Assembly (NCBI RefSeq): GCF_000488215.1
Contig: NZ_KI530723.1
Coordinates: 284,308-348,307 of the forward strand
Direction: 5' to 3'
Source: Acinetobacter nectaris CIP 110549
GTDB taxonomy: Bacteria; Pseudomonadota; Gammaproteobacteria; Pseudomonadales; Moraxellaceae
DNA: 64,000 nucleotides
Positions 29,901-37,757 of the stretch are shown in pieces. Position 1 is the first letter of the stretch. The number at the start of each line of letters is the position of its first letter. The position numbers were made by a program, and so were the translations under genes. The notes under the pieces were generated by a model. The model was not told where the DNA came from, did not search any database, and saw nothing but the letters and a program-made list of their open reading frames with translations.

Positions 29901-30617
29901 TATTTTTAAAAAATCGTCATGAAAAACTTCATGCCATAACCAACGTTGCCATGCTTCTAACGACTCGGCTTGTTCTAAGTTATATAAAGAAAGATTTTTT
30001 GACTGAGGTGAAATTAATTTTTCAATATCAATCGCTTGATCACGCCCCCACGCATCAAGCCAATTTTGCTTACAACTACATTTTCCCTCTACATGCCCCT
30101 CAAGGCAATAACCACGATACAACATATAATGACCAAACAAGCACGACACCTGTTCAGATACCCAATACAACATGCTTTGCTTTTTTATTTGTCGTTGTAA
30201 TGGATCTGTTAAATGAATAGCACTCTCATAAATACGCGTTATCAGGTCAAATAAAGCATGTTGTTCTGACAACTCAACTTGAGCCGATGCAATAAAAGGA
30301 CGTAAGGCTTCATAAATACGCCATTTCATCACCAAGCGAGGAATATTTGCCTGACGTACTTGGTCTTTATCTGTCATTACTTGCTGGTAAACATACCATT
30401 GAAAGGTTTGAATACGTTGATGATAAATCTGATTGGCACTAATGCCTTGTTGCTCTGCAATATATTGCTTTAACCATTGCTCAATCGCCTGATTCGGTAC
30501 AATAAAATGCTGTGTTTCCAATACACGAAATGGATCATTCGTAACTTTCGATTGTTGCTCAAGTAGCATTTGTGCCAACACTTCAAGCTGTTGGCTTTGA
30601 AATACATGAATCCCCAT
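26943..30617 (-). CDS. recC: RecC, exonuclease V gamma chain
   Basis: 1224 residues. RecC holds the complex together and reads Chi; it is an inactivated helicase relative. Recognisable segments are VFQSQQLEVLAQMLLEQ at the start, HFIVPNQAIEQWLKQYIAEQQGISAN, and GQIRPIPYQLTVVLGLDSGVFPSRNRHIPFDLM in the middle. Its first position in the operon (recC-recB-recD) with short gaps is usual for Acinetobacter-like genomes. The gene is intact. It lies inside the stretch bounded by the tRNA-Gly repeats, which is unusual. Confidence 0.95.
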   Translation of the reverse strand: MGIHVFQSQQLEVLAQMLLEQQSKVTNDPFRVLETQHFIVPNQAIEQWLKQYIAEQQGISANQIYHQRIQTFQWYVYQQVMTDKDQVRQANIPRLVMKWRIYEALRPFIASAQVELSEQHALFDLITRIYESAIHLTDPLQRQIKKQSMLYWVSEQVSCLFGHYMLYRGYCLEGHVEGKCSCKQNWLDAWGRDQAIDIEKLISPQSKNLSLYNLEQAESLEAWQRWLWHEVFHDDFLKIKTIDAQFWQILEATKITALKHLPQQVTIFTLLDLPPNQLQFLRRLGQYIDVTIYHYNPSQEYWADSVDPQWKKTYDAQAIQRFREKNERLKKKLTDEDIEAFIQTFNVTFNAEARESRHPLLTRFGKQARDHFSLLAGLSSGEEGIWEDLFFDDYQDTLLGKIQSDILFLMEPEAQVYPLAKDDYSIQVHVCHSNLRQLEVLKGQLIYWLSQGTKEAPRRLDDILVVAPDLTTLEPMIRSVFAPPPRSQGQRQESYLPIKIVGVPQFDLTNAWLAVIGRIQLPQGRFKYSDFADWLSLLPTQRYYGLDYEQVTRMLTLLEKAGFKRGLDEAHLKRFLLEEDQDYRFSFKFALDRLAMGVAVPEHTIVRDILSYAEVQPEDFPLIGCLIQIYNDLDHRRDWLICHEQGQHYSVEYWLTVLADEIALFQQQGEDILRTVAELINKHIRMLTLSVTYEKRNQQEKMGQLDDLTLPLAYVISEIEQGLESQLENAEPSGHITFSEIGQIRPIPYQLTVVLGLDSGVFPSRNRHIPFDLMQVLQPILGDRSRLEDDQGAFLDALLLAKDNFWLFYNGFDEKSDELMQPSSVLQEFIDHLAFITQENKNIEVTQEKSKHLEKMNVPIQLASIYHIHALQPFDAVNFIDLEKGHYQDQWFAVAQQLQHHSGKRQPWVDQAYQLNVTDIMMLDAYQWVKDVTFPAQLYLRALGVENIKKVAENSDEEPLFLDGLAKYKVRDFLQSQQALTHNADMLLDQLPVGKTQQSAWQQSQQEYLTLLERLHTYADKPTETTQQTLCISEYVYLRITVPKQASETQWVVLRLSSSQPERRAQEWLNYLLWLQYLDLDEQSQDYRYIVVFSDQTMIYEGVSSAKACTLLKDWWALWQQAMVTPIVLPAQLLLSLSKKNKQPEWTEEKSLDKKTWQTLSKHWNDPQKHNKAISADEDKASKYHQEWQFILQEQDANALLEKHCREWAYRLYAPIYEHLNTIG

Positions 30618-30758
30618 TTCTTATATCCCTCTATTTTTCATTTCTAGTGTTAACATTCATTATTACAGCACAAACCTTGTAAAATGGTATTTTTCAAAAT
30701 ATTTACTCGCCAATAAAACCTGTACACTTCCCTTATGGAAAATTAAAAAATAAATACT

Positions 30759-31862
30759 TCAAATCAATAAGGATAATACCGTCACTTTATATTTTGATGT
30801 TTTTATAATTTCAAAATTTTCAGGGATAGATTTACGAGAAAAGTCTAATAACAAGTCATTTTCAGAATTAAAAAAGGTTGATTCTGTATTAAATTTAACT
30901 TTTTTACAGCTCTCAATCACACTATAAGTAAATTTAAAGTCCTGAAACTCACGGTTTGATAAGCGATCAAATTTTGAAAGAAAGTTTTCTAGTTTAGAAG
31001 ATTTATCTAAAACAATATTGGTTGGGCTGTTAGGAAATGTCTTTCTAAATATAGCCTTACAGAACTGCCCTAAAGATCCTTGATGCTTATTTGTAATAAT
31101 ATCATTGATATCTCCTAACGATTTTACTCGTTCAATCAATACTTTATCTTTATTTACTTCAGCTAAGATTGAAACAGTATCTAAAGGTGTTTTAAATAGT
31201 ACAGGAACATCTACCCATTCATAAGTAGGGACAACAATGTCGAGTGATGATTTTTGAGTACTGTCATTCTTAGAAATGATATCGCAAGAAATTCCTTTAA
31301 TTCTTAAAAGTTTAGGTGTTTTTATACCATTTTTTGAATGTTGAGTAAGATATTGGTTTGCGAGATGCACCATTGCATCCTCTTCCGAATAAAAACTTCT
31401 TTCTTCATGCGTAAATTTTATCCTCTGAGCTATACGAGTAATAACACACTTAAGCTCATAAGTTTGGAATTCATTGCTAGACAAACTATCAAATTTTTCA
31501 AGAAATCTTTCTAAGCGATCTGCAGAGTTTTTTATTATCATAGCGTTCATCATACTGTTTATTTTTATATTATATTTTTTGCAATAAAAACCTTTGCAAA
31601 AACTATTTAACGAGCTGTTATATTCTGTTTGAATAATATGATCAATATCACCTAAGCTTTTCAGTTCATCCAAAACTTTTTTATCCTCAGCAATGGCTTC
31701 ATCAAATTGTTGAGTGTATTCATTTATACTCATATATTTATTCGTATCTAGGTCTATACCTAGACGATATACTTTCCAACCTGTTTCGAATTCTGCTGGA
31801 ACTTCAACCCATTCATATTTCGGTACAGGAATATCTATTGAAGTTAGTCTTATAGTTGACAT
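30759..31862 (-). CDS. Protein built of two tandem repeats, unknown function
   Basis: 367 residues composed of two related halves. Matching segments are IPVPKYEWVEVPAEF with IVVPTYEWVDVPVLF, KSLGDIDHII with KSLGDINDII, SLNSFCKGFY with SLGQFCKAIF, and RLERFLEKFDSLSSNEFQ with KLENFLSKFDRLSNREFQ. So an ancestral domain of about 165 residues was duplicated. There is no signal peptide, membrane segment or catalytic motif. It lies between recC and the inverted-repeat structure, with low-GC codon use like the neighbouring accessory genes. The function is not recognised. Confidence 0.6.
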   Translation of the reverse strand: MSTIRLTSIDIPVPKYEWVEVPAEFETGWKVYRLGIDLDTNKYMSINEYTQQFDEAIAEDKKVLDELKSLGDIDHIIQTEYNSSLNSFCKGFYCKKYNIKINSMMNAMIIKNSADRLERFLEKFDSLSSNEFQTYELKCVITRIAQRIKFTHEERSFYSEEDAMVHLANQYLTQHSKNGIKTPKLLRIKGISCDIISKNDSTQKSSLDIVVPTYEWVDVPVLFKTPLDTVSILAEVNKDKVLIERVKSLGDINDIITNKHQGSLGQFCKAIFRKTFPNSPTNIVLDKSSKLENFLSKFDRLSNREFQDFKFTYSVIESCKKVKFNTESTFFNSENDLLLDFSRKSIPENFEIIKTSKYKVTVLSLLI

Positions 31863-31954
31863 AAAAACCTCTAAATTAATTAAAAAGAAAACTGATATTT
31901 TTACAGCCTATCCTATCGTCAAACGCTATTCTGAAGAATACAAATTAAATACAG

Positions 31955-32664
31955 TAGAATGTCTACTTATTTATTTTAAGCTAAGATTAGCTCTAATCCA
32001 TTAGTACGTCAAGCATTTTTTGCAGTAGAATACCTACGATATAATTATATTAATTCATAAAAATATATAAAATCTGACAGAGTAGTTTAATATAGTCCTC
32101 CTTCAATGCTTTTCTCTTTTAATAAACAGTACCTATATCCTTCAAACAATTCTCTTCTACCCGTTAATTTATGAATGGGGTATATCCATAATTTTATCTA
32201 GAATCATGACAATCTTTTAACACTCTATGTCTCTATATATTTTCGTATTTAGGCAGTAGATTTGATTTTGAATGTAATTCATTACATAAATACCCCAATA
32301 TAGCCAGACTTAAACCAAATTGAAAAAATGTGGTCTTAAGTAAATCTATTCAGAATAAATTGAAAGTCAAAGTGATTGATAATTTATTTAAAAGCTAATG
32401 TAATGATTGGTGGTATTTATATTTAAGTAATTGAAAAATAAATATAATTAATAGTTAAAAAAGATTGGTAGGCAAACTTTTGGTGGTATTGGCTGTATGA
32501 AAAATTAAGCTGTTTCGCTATAGCTATGTAAAACCACTCTGTCAGATTTTATATATTTTTATGAATTAATATAATTATATCGTAGATATTCTACTGCAAA
32601 AAATGCTTGACGTACTAATGGATTAAAGCTAACCTTATTTCAATATAAATTCGTAGACAATCTA
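31955..32664. repeat. GTAGA-NNN-TCTAC short palindromes
   Basis: The pattern occurs at about 31955-31967 (arms AGTAGA/TCTACT), 32582-32594 and 32652-32664, with a one-base variant at about 32025-32037. Arms of 5 to 6 bp with a 3-bp centre look like protein-binding sites. Confidence 0.45.
31982..32637. mobile_element. 656-bp inverted-repeat structure, MITE-like or recombination site region
   Basis: Bases 31982-32083 and 32536-32637 are 102-bp inverted repeats with about three mismatches, separated by 452 bp with no ORF. Palindromes of the form GTAGA-NNN-TCTAC lie in or beside the arms (31955, 32582, 32652). The whole gap 31863-32764 has no gene. The form fits a miniature inverted-repeat element or a pair of recombinase sites in opposite orientation. 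No target-site duplication is obvious. Confidence 0.6.
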
Positions 32665-32764
32665 CTGCACAAAATTCTTGAAAAATAGAGTCTGACGACA
32701 GGCTGCAACCTATCACCATATTCTCAACTTAATTAACGATGTGAACCATTAAAGGCTGTGAACC

Positions 32765-33055
32765 ATGAAAGTATATCAGATCAACTATAACCTTCGTAAA
32801 CAAAGTAACTATGATGAACTTTATAAAAAAATTAAGTCTTACAGTAATTGGTGTCATCCATTAAATTCTTGCTGGATTATTACATCTAATAAAACAGCGC
32901 TTGAAATTCAAAATGATTTAACCACAATCCTAGATCATGATGATGGTTTGCTTATTACAAGACTACAAAACGAAGCTGCTTGGTGCAATCTTGATTTCCA
33001 CGGAAGTAAAGTAAAGACTGACTGGTTAAAGATAAATTTAAGTTGTGCAACATAA
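32765..33055 (+). CDS. Cas2/SinR-like small protein
   Basis: 96 residues with the pattern of the SinR-type Cas2-like family: an initial beta strand (VYQINYNLRK), YDELYKKIKSYSNWCHPLNSCWIITSNKTALEIQNDL and a final LLITRLQNEAAW. This family has the ferredoxin fold of Cas2 and of VapD-type RNases and is often found in defence neighbourhoods. There is no CRISPR array or cas1 in the window, so adaptation is not implied. The gene precedes hsdS by 55 bp on the same strand. Confidence 0.65.
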   Translation: MKVYQINYNLRKQSNYDELYKKIKSYSNWCHPLNSCWIITSNKTALEIQNDLTTILDHDDGLLITRLQNEAAWCNLDFHGSKVKTDWLKINLSCAT

Positions 33056-33104
33056 TTGATATAAACCATGAATTGGAATGGTTCAACTTTACTTTTGAGA
33101 TGAA

Positions 33105-33728
33105 ATGCATATGTCAAATACTAGAAAACGATTAAAGCTATCTGATGTTGCTGATATCAGAACAGGCTTTACATTTAGGGAGAAAATTGAGGAACTACCA
33201 GTTGGTAATGCTCATATCGTACAAATTAAAGATGTTCGTCATATTCGCGATATAACCCAATCTCAGCAGATATACACCAATCAATTACCTTTAATTGATT
33301 GGAAAGGAAAAGCACATTTGCTAATAGATAGTGAGTGTGTGTTACTACCTTGTCGTGGAGAATATATCAAAGCACATTATTTTGCAGGTAATCAAAAAGA
33401 ATCGAAAGCATTACCTTTAATTGTGAGTAGTCAGTTTTTGATTTTGACATCAAATCAACATGTATTACCTGAATACCTATGTTGGTATTTGAATCAGCCT
33501 ATTGTGCAATATGAATTACGTCAAATAGGTCAAGGTTCTAAAATACCTATGCTAAGCGTGTCAATGATTAGTAAATACGAGGTTGAGGTTCCAAGCTTAG
33601 ATATACAGCAACATATAGTCGCATTACATCGTACTTGGGAACAAGAAAAACGCTTGACCCAACAATTAATTAAAAATCGTGAACAAATGATGCAGGGCAT
33701 CTTTCAACAATTGCTCAAAGGACAATAA
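33105..33728 (+). CDS. hsdS: Half-size HsdS-like specificity protein
   Basis: 207 residues (ATG at 33105 or 33111) with a single target recognition domain (LSDVADIRTGFTFREKIE...) followed by one conserved coiled helix (LHRTWEQEKRLTQQLIKNREQMMQGIF). Complete HsdS proteins have two such units, so this protein would need to dimerise to recognise a bipartite site. It lies upstream of an HsdM and no HsdR is next to them on this strand. AAGGA at its 3' end serves the next gene. Confidence 0.75.
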   Translation: MHMSNTRKRLKLSDVADIRTGFTFREKIEELPVGNAHIVQIKDVRHIRDITQSQQIYTNQLPLIDWKGKAHLLIDSECVLLPCRGEYIKAHYFAGNQKESKALPLIVSSQFLILTSNQHVLPEYLCWYLNQPIVQYELRQIGQGSKIPMLSVSMISKYEVEVPSLDIQQHIVALHRTWEQEKRLTQQLIKNREQMMQGIFQQLLKGQ

Positions 33729-33731
33729 ATA

Positions 33732-35261
33732 GTGGTTACTCAAATTAATCAAGATACTGTCAATCAAGCACTTTGGTCTGCATGTAATGTATTCCATGGC
33801 ACAATCAGTACCGATATTTATAAAGACTTTATTTTAACGATGCTATTCTTAAAATACATTTCAGATGTATGGCAAGACCACTATGATAATTATAAAAAAG
33901 CGTATGGTGATGAGCCTGAACTCATCGAAGAAATGATGAAAAATGAGCGTTTTGTATTACCTCGTCAATCTAACTTTTATAGTTTATATGATCATCGTTA
34001 TGAAGCAGGTAATGGCGAGCGTATCGATTTTGCTCTACATACACTTGAAGAAGCTAATGCGACTAAGCTTAAAGAAGTGGGAATAAGTGTATTCCAAGAT
34101 ATCTCATTTAATACCGATCAACTCGGTGAAGAAAAGCAAAAGAATGTAATCCTTAAAGATTTATTAGAGGCCTTTGCGTCTACCGATTTAGATTTAAAAC
34201 CAAGTCGTATAAGTTCAATTGATGTCATTGGTAATAGTTATGAATTTTTGATTAAAAACTTTGCTGCTAGTGGTTCTCAAAAAACAAGGGAGTTTTATAC
34301 CCCGCCTGAGGTATCTGACTTAATGGCTGAATTACTTGACCCACAAAAAGGAGATAGTATTTGTGACCCTGCATGTGGTTCTGGTTCGTTATTAATAAAG
34401 TGTGGTCGTAAAGTTGTTTCTAACCACAATAGTAAACAATATGCACTGTATGGTCAGGAAGTGATTGCTTCAACTTGGTCAATTGCCAAAATGAATATGT
34501 TCTTGCATGGTGAAGATAATCATAGAATTGAACTGGGTGATACCATTCGTAATCCAAAAATTTTGGATCAAAATGGTGCTTTGATGCTATTTGATATTGT
34601 AATCTCTACCCCCCCATTTTTATTAGACAATTGGGGGAGTGATACAGCAGAGAGCGATAAATTTGACCGTTTCCATCGTGGTGTACCACCCAAAACTAAA
34701 GGTGATTATGCATTTATCTCTCACATGATTGAAACATTAAAACCAACCACAGGACGTATGGGTGTTGTTGTTCCGCATGGGGTGTTATTTCGTGGCTCTT
34801 ATGAGGGAAAAATTCGTCAAAAGCTCATTGATGAAAATTTATTAGATGCAGTGATCAGCCTACCTGAAAAGCTATTTTATGGTACAGGTATTTCTGCTGC
34901 GATCTTAATTTTCAAAAAACAAAAATCTGATGATACTGTTTTGTTTATTGATGCAAGCCGTGAGTTTAAATCTGGTAAGAATCAGAATAATTTAACCGCA
35001 CAGAATATTACTAAAATTGTTGAAACCTACCGTACTCGTAAAAGCGTAGATAAATATGCTTATCTTGCGACTTTGCAAGAATTGAAAGACAACGATTACA
35101 ACCTAAACATTCCTCGTTATGTAGATACCTCTAAAAAGGAAGAAGAGATTGATTTAATTGCTGTACATACTGAGCGTGAACAATTAAAAATTCAACTTGC
35201 TGAGCTTGAAGTCCAGATGGCGAAGCATTTAAAGCAGTTAGGTTTAACACATAATGGTTAG
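33732..35261 (+). CDS. hsdM: HsdM-like N6-adenine methyltransferase with altered motif IV
   Basis: 509 residues starting at the GTG at 33732 with AAGGA upstream. It has the HsdM N-terminal helical domain (ALWSACNVFHGTISTDIYKDFILTMLFLKYISD) and motif I CDPACGSGSLL with Asp212. Motif IV, normally NPPF or NPPY, reads STPPF with Thr293 (codon ACC; AAC would give Asn). This change removes the residue that holds the target adenine, so activity is doubtful. The C-terminus ends in a coiled helix. It forms an operon with the half-size hsdS. Confidence 0.85.
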   Translation: MVTQINQDTVNQALWSACNVFHGTISTDIYKDFILTMLFLKYISDVWQDHYDNYKKAYGDEPELIEEMMKNERFVLPRQSNFYSLYDHRYEAGNGERIDFALHTLEEANATKLKEVGISVFQDISFNTDQLGEEKQKNVILKDLLEAFASTDLDLKPSRISSIDVIGNSYEFLIKNFAASGSQKTREFYTPPEVSDLMAELLDPQKGDSICDPACGSGSLLIKCGRKVVSNHNSKQYALYGQEVIASTWSIAKMNMFLHGEDNHRIELGDTIRNPKILDQNGALMLFDIVISTPPFLLDNWGSDTAESDKFDRFHRGVPPKTKGDYAFISHMIETLKPTTGRMGVVVPHGVLFRGSYEGKIRQKLIDENLLDAVISLPEKLFYGTGISAAILIFKKQKSDDTVLFIDASREFKSGKNQNNLTAQNITKIVETYRTRKSVDKYAYLATLQELKDNDYNLNIPRYVDTSKKEEEIDLIAVHTEREQLKIQLAELEVQMAKHLKQLGLTHNG

Positions 35262-35378
35262 AAAGAAAGCTTATTAGTTGAAGGTATTGATTTAATTTCA
35301 GCGACTACAAAATTCATTGAAAAGGGTCATTGAGTTCAGTAAAGCATTACAAATTTTATTTATTATTTAGGATTTATC

Positions 35379-36074
35379 ATGACGATGAAAAAAAAATTAG
35401 TTGTTTTAACAGGTGCAGGTATTAGTGCTGAAAGTAATATCTCGACATTTCGTGATAGTAATGGTATGTGGGAAAATCATAATATTGAAGATGTTGCTTC
35501 CATAGAGGGATGGAATAAGAATCCTGCTTTGGTAAATAATTTTTATAATCTACGTCGTCAAAATGTGCGTAAAGCAACGCCCAATATTGCACATGATATT
35601 CTTGCTGAATTAGAAAGTAAATATGATGTAACGATACTTACTCAAAATGTAGATGATCTTCATGAACGAGCAGGAAGTACAAATGTATTACATATGCATG
35701 GAGATATATTAACAGCAATTTCGAGTGATCCAAATCGTCAACTTAATGCTGATAATACAATATATCCAGTTACCAGTGACCTCAATCATCTCATAGACTT
35801 AGATTCTAATGGATACTCTCTTAGACCAAATATTGTTTGGTTTGGTGAGGAAGTTAGATACTTATTGTTTGCACAGGAAGCAGTTAAGAAATCAGATATT
35901 TTTTTAGTCATAGGTACTTCTTTAAACGTATTTCCTGTTGCAAGTTTGGTTAAATATGCTCAAGGTGATTGCTACAACATTAACCCAGATATAAATACAC
36001 ACATTGATGGATATATTAATATTCATCAGGTTGCATCTCTTGGAATGCTTGAGTTTAATGCAATTCATAGTTAA
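35379..36074 (+). CDS. CobB-like sirtuin lacking the zinc cysteines
   Basis: 231 residues of the Sir2 family of NAD-dependent lysine deacylases. GAGISAESNISTFRDSNGMW and TQNVDDLHERAG give the NAD pocket, and HMHGD gives the catalytic His. FYNLRR matches the Tyr-x-x-Arg pair of CobB-type desuccinylases. The CxxC...CxxC zinc ribbon between HGD and RPNIVWFGE is missing; that stretch instead reads ISSDPNRQLNADNTIYP. It lies 117 bp after hsdM on the same strand. It could be a housekeeping-like deacylase moved onto the island or a defence NADase-related protein; the full active site argues for real Sir2 chemistry. Confidence 0.85.
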   Translation: MTMKKKLVVLTGAGISAESNISTFRDSNGMWENHNIEDVASIEGWNKNPALVNNFYNLRRQNVRKATPNIAHDILAELESKYDVTILTQNVDDLHERAGSTNVLHMHGDILTAISSDPNRQLNADNTIYPVTSDLNHLIDLDSNGYSLRPNIVWFGEEVRYLLFAQEAVKKSDIFLVIGTSLNVFPVASLVKYAQGDCYNINPDINTHIDGYINIHQVASLGMLEFNAIHS

Positions 36075-36283
36075 ACCAATTTTGATGTGTGAATTGTTTT
36101 CTTTTAAACAATGAAAAAGCTAGATTCAAATCTAGCCCAAAGCGTTCAAATGAGCACACAAACTAGGTTGTAGTAAGAGCTATTCAAGCGAAATATTTTT
36201 ATTGTATATCGACTAATTTTTTGTATGACCGTTTCGCAGTATTAGCTTATTCAAAGTAATAAATCCAAAATTTAGGAACCCTT

Positions 36284-37021
36284 ATGAACCACACAGAAAA
36301 TAAATTTCAGTATAAACAATCTATTTCAATAGAGAAAGCCATTGATACTATTAAAATAAAATGTACTAACACTATGAATAAGCCATTATGGAGAGGAATG
36401 CGTGATTCTGGTGACTCACTTATTATGGATAGCCGAAGTGGCGAAAGACTTCCAACGATTGCTAAAATAGCAGGAAATTATTCTGCCATGATTTTTAATA
36501 CACAATTAACAAAGAAAAAACTACCACCTAGAACTCAATGTGTTATTACAACAGGTCATGAAACAAAAGCACATACTCAGGGTTTTGGTAATGGTACATG
36601 CTACGCAATTTTTCCATTTGATGAACACGTCTTTTGTGGCTCACAGAAGGACTTATGGGAGGTAAAATTCAGTATAAATAATCAAAAAATTTCATTACTT
36701 GATTTTCATAAAACTTTATATGCATTTGAAGTAGATGATAAAAATTTAGATACAATGGTACAAGACATTTACAGCATTACCTCTAATAACTTGAATAAGA
36801 ATAATGATTTTAATAAAGCTTTTTACGAGCTATTTCATGGAAAGAATGAGGAGGAACTTCGCCACATGATATTAGAGTCATTAGATATAGATATACTATT
36901 CGATGTATATCAATCAGATAATATTAATCATTCAGTTACAGAAATCTGGTTTAATGGTCCATGCATCTGTTTAAGAGAAAATATTTATGAGCAAGTAAAG
37001 CAATATTTTTCCTTGATGTAG
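36284..37021 (+). CDS. Unknown protein, possible ADP-ribosyltransferase-like fold
   Basis: 245 residues. There is no confident family. The segment KPLWRGMRDSGDSL (Arg37-Gly38), a central GFGNGTCYAIFPFDE and a WEVKF strand give an order vaguely like ADP-ribosyltransferase domains, in which an early RG and a later Ser-Thr-Ser and Glu form the site. The Ser-Thr-Ser and Glu motifs are not evident. It follows the sirtuin by about 210 bp on the same strand, with its own leader. The function is left open. Confidence 0.4.
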   Translation: MNHTENKFQYKQSISIEKAIDTIKIKCTNTMNKPLWRGMRDSGDSLIMDSRSGERLPTIAKIAGNYSAMIFNTQLTKKKLPPRTQCVITTGHETKAHTQGFGNGTCYAIFPFDEHVFCGSQKDLWEVKFSINNQKISLLDFHKTLYAFEVDDKNLDTMVQDIYSITSNNLNKNNDFNKAFYELFHGKNEEELRHMILESLDIDILFDVYQSDNINHSVTEIWFNGPCICLRENIYEQVKQYFSLM

Positions 37022-37226
37022 TTTGCTATGGCTTTTTATTATTCTAAATAATCTGTGATCCTATATAGTTAAATATCAAAAAATTTAGAGCATGCTAGTC
37101 AATCCTCATGCTTTTGAGAAAAAAGCATTTAAAAATTTAGAAGAGCAACCTGCCTAGGATCATCTAAAGCACTCATGAAATAATTTTTTTAGGTTAAACA
37201 ATATTACAACACATAAGGAAAAAATT

Positions 37227-37601
37227 ATGCCAGAAATAGTACCTTACATCTATGATATTGCGATTGAAAAAAATCGTGGCGTTTTATTTATTAGTTTTAA
37301 AGACTTAAACGCAAACGAGTTCATACGATTTAGATATCCAGACCACACTCCTCGTACCGAGTTAATAGATTGGCTTAAACACCAAAAAATAAATTTTTCA
37401 GCTGCCGTATTAGATTATTACAATTATCTAGGAGAGTTATATATAGATGTGCCTTATAACCCCAATGACCCGACCTATAAAACTCTGTCTGAACACTTAG
37501 AAACAAAAGATGGTCACCCAAAAATTGAAGGCGTTTATTTTTATTATTTACCCTTAGAAAAAGCCCTAGAGCTTCAAAAAGAGTATGAAAATTATGATTA
37601 A
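37227..37601 (+). CDS. Hypothetical protein
   Basis: 124 residues preceded by AAGGAAAAAATT at the ATG. It is acidic with a beta-rich start (PYIYDIAIEKNRGVLFISF) and helical end (LEKALELQKEYENYD). No signal peptide or known motif is visible. It lies among single genes of the same strand separated by 100 to 200 bp, as in a cargo region of individually acquired genes. Confidence 0.55.
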   Translation: MPEIVPYIYDIAIEKNRGVLFISFKDLNANEFIRFRYPDHTPRTELIDWLKHQKINFSAAVLDYYNYLGELYIDVPYNPNDPTYKTLSEHLETKDGHPKIEGVYFYYLPLEKALELQKEYENYD

Positions 37602-37757
37602 AAATCATTTAATAATAAAGCCGCCTCATTTCTAATTATTTCTACACAAAAGAATGCTAAAACTTTGCATACACGTATTCTGTAATTTTTGCTTGTATGC
37701 ATCATTTTTTAGGGTTTTTATTACACCAGCATATCAATCAATAGAGGACGAGATTCA

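Noticed and set aside
31714..32004. ORF of 96 codons on the plus strand
   Set aside because: It is antisense to the start of the tandem-repeat protein and runs into the inverted repeat; composition and lack of a ribosome site point to chance.
32765..33055. A genuine CRISPR Cas2
   Set aside because: There is no cas1, no array and no other cas gene; the sequence fits the SinR-type Cas2-like family better.
33105..35261. A complete type I restriction-modification system on the plus strand
   Set aside because: No hsdR accompanies it, HsdS has one recognition domain and HsdM has a changed motif IV. The hsdR at 38960 belongs to the minus-strand operon by overlap.
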